Source: Desmodesmus armatus (lineage: Eukaryota > Chlorophyta > Chlorophyceae > Sphaeropleales > Scenedesmaceae). From it: a stretch of DNA of 64,000 nt. The stretch lies in assembly GCA_007449985.2 (NCBI GenBank), contig VIIQ02000627.1, positions 124,001 to 188,000 on the forward strand. The letters run 5' to 3'. The position numbers were made by a program, and so were the translations under genes. Below, one piece after another: positions 59,321-64,000 of the stretch (position 1 is its first letter; each line of letters begins with the position of its first letter). A model generated the notes under the pieces. That model did not search any database, was not told the DNA's origin, and worked only from the letters and a program-made list of their open reading frames with translations.

Positions 59321-59797
59321 GTGCATGCATTTGGGGGTTTCGGCCTGTCAACCTACGCCAGGCTCGCAACACAGTTCAAGGTCTTCGGTGCACTTCAACG
59401 CAAAACACATCGTTACATGAGGGAAAAAGCAGCAAAGTGTTATTCAAACAGAATAGGGGTCCCGAGCCCGGCCGAGCTCAGCCGTTTTCCTTTATTGATT
59501 TCCTCAGAAGCGCCTTCAGTTGCACGACATTATGGCCTGCATTGTGTGTTTACCGACGAAGCTGCTAGCCCTGGGTGCGTGCAGAGCCTGCTGTTTCCAG
59601 GCAGCTCAGCAGTGCAGCGCAGCGCCCTTTACCCTTTGTACAAAGCAGCAGAAAAGCTGCACTTGTGCAGAACGTGTGTATGCTCAATGATATCTTTCAT
59701 ACATGTGACCTTCGTTGAATTGTGTGTGTCCTGTGCAGTGCCCACTTGTCGTGTGACCCAACCGCAAAGGACACCCAGAGGGACGCTCCATTTGTGA
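59321..59797 (+). CDS. Orphan coding-like fragment
   Basis: A 158-codon frame reads '...FKVFGALQRKTHRYMREKAA' and '...PSPAELSRFPLLISSEAP', with composition more protein-like than its neighbours. No domain, start or splice structure is established. It may be an exon of a gene shared with 60110-60676 or a mobile-element relic. Confidence 0.25.
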   Translation: MHAFGGFGLSTYARLATQFKVFGALQRKTHRYMREKAAKCYSNRIGVPSPAELSRFPLLISSEAPSVARHYGLHCVFTDEAASPGCVQSLLFPGSSAVQRSALYPLYKAAEKLHLCRTCVCSMISFIHVTFVELCVSCAVPTCRVTQPQRTPRGTLHL

Positions 59798-60109
59798 GCG
59801 GCCTGCGTGACGAGGTTGCTTCGTGTGTCTTCGGTTCAACCATTAATTACTACGAAATTGTCCCAGGGGTGGGAGCCGACGCCTTCACTGCTACCTGGTA
59901 GGTGCTGAGCCAGCGCAAGCGGGTTGGCATGTGCCCAGTGCCTGTGGCTTCAAGTGATCGCTGTGTACATGGGATGATTCTGCGTGCCTCTGCCAAGGAA
60001 CAAGGGGCATCCACACACACCATTACTATTGGTTCATGAACAAGTCCTGGACGTTGGCACTGCCTTCCTTGCCTGAGTTCTCTTGTTACTGTCTGCTGCC
60101 TGTAGTCAA

Positions 60110-60676
60110 ATGAGGAACGGCGACACCTGTGGAGCGTCGCACTGCCAAAATGTTGAGCTGCACATTTCTGGGACTGCCTTCCTCGTGAGGAATTCCTACG
60201 CACTGACCAACCCTGACGAGGAAGGCCTTGAAGATCCCAATTGTCAAGATGTTGAAGACAGAAGGGTGCCAGGATCGAAGAGGGAGAAAAAGGGACACCA
60301 CAAGGGCCGTGGGCCTAAGTCCCCCTTGCCTGCTCACAACAACACACAGGCTGCTGCCATGGCAACAAACTATGGAAGGGATCAGCACAACACTGGACCG
60401 ACCACCCTGCCTGCCAAGGTTTGGGCAGGGTACACCTACGTCTACAGTGGCTATATGGAGGTGATCGACAAGAAGCATCGGCGCAAGGCAGGTGATGGCT
60501 ACTTTGAGATGGTATGGCCGACAACAAGATTTGTGGAGGATTGGCGAGAGGTTGACTCTGCCACGTTGCCTGCGGATGCACTGTTTGTGAGGCGGCCCTA
60601 CAAAGTCACCATGCAGTTCTGGGATGACAAGAGCGAGGGACCTGATGGAAGCGACCGCAAGTACTACCGTGACTGA
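60110..60676 (+). CDS. Hypothetical protein, charged, 188 residues or last exon
   Basis: The frame from ATG at 60110 ends in TGA at 60674. It contains 'CQNVELHISGTAFLV', a basic stretch 'GSKREKKGHHKGRGPKS', and an aromatic-rich C-terminal part ('WAGYTYVYSGYMEVIDKKHR', 'FVRRPYKVTMQFWDD', end 'DRKYYRD'). Codon use is less GCA/CAG-biased than in the Ala-rich genes. An acceptor-like 'ctgcctgtag' lies just before the ATG, so this could be the final exon of a longer gene. I do not recognise a family. Confidence 0.45.
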   Translation: MRNGDTCGASHCQNVELHISGTAFLVRNSYALTNPDEEGLEDPNCQDVEDRRVPGSKREKKGHHKGRGPKSPLPAHNNTQAAAMATNYGRDQHNTGPTTLPAKVWAGYTYVYSGYMEVIDKKHRRKAGDGYFEMVWPTTRFVEDWREVDSATLPADALFVRRPYKVTMQFWDDKSEGPDGSDRKYYRD

Positions 60677-62032
60677 GGCTTGCTGACCTACTGTCGCAAC
60701 ACTTCAGTCAGTTGTAACTGTTACAGTACAGTACTACTACATGTGTGCTAGTAGTAGTATCTCCAGCTATGAAGCTGATGAGCTCAGTATTTGGGGTTCT
60801 GTGAGCATGTGATGGACACCAGCCCGGACAATTGGGGCCCAATTGTGTGTGGTGCATGGTTGTTAAAAAAGGTTGGAGGCTGCTTTGGAAGCTGTGCTAT
60901 CATACCACCGGGTGGTTTGTTGAGTCAGTGTTGAGTCAGTGTGCTCTGCTGTGCTACATGGATGGCTGGCTGATCTGGTCACAATAGCATCCTTGGTCAT
61001 GTGCCTTTTGGTCATGGCTTGTTGTGCCCGGGTGGTGGGTGGGACGCGTGCCAACCAGGTGTTGAGGGTCACAATTATCAAGTCCTCACGGTTATTAATA
61101 TCAGGTTCTGACGGTTGTCGCTTCATCACAACCTGTCATGTCCTCGTTTGTGGTTGACTTGTCACTGTGTTGCAGCCTGACAGTGTTACGGCATGCAATG
61201 GGCAGAGTATGTTTGTAGTATCAAGCAGTGTTTGTACTGTTGTTGTGCACCACATGACTGGCAGTTTGCCTGCTGACTGTGCTTTCACGTGTGCACAGAC
61301 CATCTCCTTCAGGACAAATGCCAGGTGTTGTAGATGTTGTGTGAGATTATCACTGTGACAGAATTTGAGGTTTCCTGGGCAGCATGTGGCCTGGCACAGC
61401 TGTGAGGTGTGCTCTTGGGCAGCACGCAGTCCCAAAGTGCAGTTGATTGCTGCTGCCAGTATGACAGTAGCTCTGAGCCAGGGGTCATGACCCACACAGC
61501 TCCGGTTGTTGAGTTGACTGACAGCTGGTACTGCCTCAGGTTAGTCGTTGTGTAACAGAGAGCAATAGCTACTGTTGGCAGCCACCTGATATTAGGTTCA
61601 TAGGCTTGCAGGCTGTGAAGGTGCAGGATACCTTGCTTCAGCACAATTTTTGGTTCAACCAGCTGATGCAACGTTGGTTCTTCAGAAGCTTGAAGAAATG
61701 TTTTGAGAACCTTTTCAATTTGGCTGGATCGGCGAAATGACAGAAAGTTCAGGGAATCGATCTTGCTGTGCCTGCATAGCAGTGCAAGGAGCAGAAGCTT
61801 TACTGCTCTCAGTCTTGAATCTGCACCTGAACACACTTCAGACCAGATCCAGCACTTCGGGCCTCCTGTTTTGACAGCCAAGCAGCAGCAGAACGCAGCA
61901 GGCATGGCTCAATCGCCCCTCCAGGACCTGAACGCCTTCCTTTAGCAAGCTAGGTGAGCTAACCCCCAGCAGCAGTGCCTTTGCCCTGACGTGCAAGCGT
62001 TCACAGCTGACACAGGCAGTTCTGTTTAAACA
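60677..62032. other. No gene recognised
   Basis: AGT/TAG simple repeats lie at about 60730-60765. A minus-strand frame at 61309-61905 (198 codons; includes 'FRRSSQIEKVLKTFLQASEE') is the longest open stretch but has no recognisable motif. Confidence 0.35.
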
Positions 62033-63856
62033 ATGTTGCAGCATGCTACAGGTCCTGCAGTTGACATGGCCATTTGGCCTTGCCACTTCACCCAGCCTTT
62101 GCAACTTCACCAAGCTTTTGCCTTTTTGCAATCGCTGGATGCATGTGGCTGTCAGCAGACGCTACTTGCACTCCTTGGCATTCCTCGCAGGGGTTTCGTC
62201 AGGGCTTCACCGTGGAGGCCCCCTGCATCACATGTGACATGGTGGCCTTCCCTGGCCAGGGAGCTACTTCAGCAATTCAGTGTTATGATCAAGACTGCTG
62301 AGGGGCAGCAGCTGCAGCTGATGCTGCCAGGGCCAGTGTCCCACCCAGCACACGCACTGGTCCAACCCCAGGTGCGCCGCTGGCTGTGCGGACCGGTGCC
62401 AAAATAAGCCCATGCCGTTGTGATCAAGCCGTCTTTGGGTGGCAAATGACCAGGCACCCATCTGCACATCTCTCAGCATCACCAAGGTACAGGCCTGCAG
62501 TCACAACCTCAGTCGCACGCCTCTTGCCTTTTGGCCACCATGTCTTGCCTTCAAGGTAAGTTGCATGTTGGCACCAGTGCTAACCTGCTTGCTGTTGTCA
62601 TCCGGTGCAGGCAAGCAAGTGCGGTGGGTGAACCGGCAGCATGTAGCAGAAGTCCACTGAGCCTCCAGGGCTATCAGCTGGCCAAGTGCACAGCCAGCAG
62701 CACCTGCATCAATGCAGGTAAGATATCTTACAGAGTCACCAGCGCAACGGCGCGTGCTACTGCCACATGCCAGACCAGGTGCCGGGCGATGTCAGACCCA
62801 GCAACAAGGCCCGCCAGCAGTTGCTCAAGCACTACCAGCACCAGTGTGCTCGCCACACTGACCCACAGGCCACGGAGGCACGCCAACCTGATGCCGCGCG
62901 GCAGCAGGGCTTTCAACGGCCCATGTGAGCACTGTCGGAATCGGTGCAGTAGCTGCAATTCACGGCGGTGGAGTCTGAGATGCAGCGAGAAGCCGGCAGG
63001 TGAGCGAGAGAGGGAGAGGTACAGTGAGCAGCAGAGCTGGTATTCCATCAGGAGTGTGAGCATTGAGACTGAGTCAGCAATTGTGGGCAGAAGGGGCAGA
63101 CAGTCGCACAGCTTTCATGCCGGCTGACAACACACACCCCTGTGTGAGGCTGGCCCGCTGCTGACACGGCTGTGCTGCCAAAACCTGTGCCGCTGCAGGT
63201 GAAGCCCATTGTGGAGCCTAGCAGGCGTCAGGAGGTGCTTGTGCCGCTGGTTGCTGAGTCAGCACGCCGCTGCAGAGGCAGCAGCCAGCCTGGCGAAGGG
63301 GCAGAGACACTCAGTGCCTCAGCAGCACCGCGGCAGCAGTAGCGCTGCAGGAACAGCGCGCAGGAACAGCCTCGCAGGAACAGTAATTCACCGCAGCGCT
63401 GGGAGTAAAGCGCTGCAGCAACAGCGCTGTTCCTGCGGCGCTGCAGGAACAGCCCTTTGAGAACAGCGCTGCAGGACCAGCGCCGCAGGAACAGCGCTGC
63501 AGGATCAGCGCCGCAGGAACAGCGCTGCAGGATCAGCGCTGCAGGATCAGCGCCACAGGAACAGCGCCACAGCATCAGCGCAGCATCAGCACTGCAGCAG
63601 CAGCTGCAGTGTGTTTCAGCGCGCCGTGCTGGAGCAGCTTTGCGCCATCCTCTCCAATGCAGCAAGCGCCCCCAGGTGCTTTCAACGAGGCATGCGCAGG
63701 ACAGTCAGGTGCAGTATCTGCAACTCGTCAGTAGCAAGGAACCCAGCTGCGGCGCCACGATGCAGTGGCGTCTCAAAGGACAAAAGCAGCACGCTCTGCC
63801 ACCCAAAGCTCCCTCAGACTGAGGCTGTGGCCCCACCATCATCACAGAGGCACTGA
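62033..63856 (+). other. Possible fragmented gene continuing past the window edge
   Basis: Several plus-strand segments look protein-like: '...SVMIKTAEGQQLQLMLPGPV' near 62285, 'VKPIVEPSRRQEVLVPLVAE' near 63199 after a 'cgctgcag' acceptor, and 'FQRAVLEQLCAILSNAASAP' near 63613. Phases could not be joined into one model, so the gene is not called. Confidence 0.25.
63330..63600. repeat. 14-bp GC-rich minisatellite
   Basis: Many imperfect copies of AGCGCTGCAGGATC-like units occur, most regular from 63466 to 63570. One inverted pair forms a perfect 11-bp hairpin at 63426-63453. Confidence 0.85.
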
Positions 63857-64000
63857 TGAAGACTGCAGGCTTGAGGGCGTGCGCACTGACACCGCACGGG
63901 CGTGAGCAGGTGAGGGCTAAGGATGGCGCAGTACTAGTGTCCGATCATAGCTACGTGTGCAGGGGGACAATACCATCATCATGCTGCGCAGAGGCACGCT

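Noticed and set aside
60768..60790. A second hammerhead candidate (CTGATGAG near 60770)
   Set aside because: No GAAA strand, cleavage dinucleotide or matching stems follow within a reasonable distance.

Overview
The window looks like nuclear DNA from a green alga, probably Chlorophyceae; this is inferred from gene style, not from a database match. Genes are intron-rich with GT-AG introns, and the acceptors are usually 'tgcag'. Coding DNA is saturated with CAG/GCA/GCT triplets, giving long Gln and Ala runs. A large satellite carries plant/algal telomere-type TTTAGGG units. The protein families (ORC3, plastid-type GNAT, F-box/LRR, BTB-BACK, U-box) are eukaryotic. TAG, TGA and TAA all appear to serve as stops, so the standard code applies.

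Layout. 1-3.5 kb: a 5'-truncated non-LTR retrotransposon (- strand) abuts a broken BTB/BACK gene (+). 4.2-10.8 kb: an ORC3 gene (+) whose coding exons join in phase, about twice the usual family length because of a long disordered insert. 12.0-14.3 kb: a GNAT acetyltransferase (-). 15.6-18.6 kb: a 750-residue F-box/LRR protein (-) with a 42-bp-repeat coiled-coil tail. 19.5-21.4 kb and 21.7-25.6 kb: a divergent pair, an ankyrin-type tail-anchored protein (-) and an 859-residue single-pass membrane/coiled-coil protein (+). 27.7-31.9 kb: a membrane U-box E3 ligase (+), with a foldback element in one intron, a tandemly duplicated splice acceptor, and a decayed copy of its 3' exon 1.8 kb downstream.

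34.4-44.6 kb is a nearly homogeneous satellite of 21 units (431 bp, with a 721/722-bp long form). Every unit carries, on the minus strand, a complete hammerhead ribozyme core immediately followed by a tRNA-like segment with A-box-like and B-box sequences. The plus strand carries telomere-like and G-quadruplex-prone sequence. This is the most interesting object in the window: a retrozyme-like, self-cleaving satellite.

46.5-48.2 kb holds two retrotransposon 3' ends facing each other with (TAG)n-type tails. 50.9-52.4 kb is a nuclear-looking coiled-coil protein (-). 53.0-57.9 kb holds one or two Ala/Gln-rich genes (-), including eight exact-length 120-bp coding repeats. 58-64 kb has only orphan or fragmentary coding segments, a paired hairpin and a 14-bp minisatellite at the right edge.

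The intact genes belong to replication licensing (ORC3), ubiquitin ligation (F-box, U-box, possibly BTB) and acetylation. No operon-like relationship is expected or seen.
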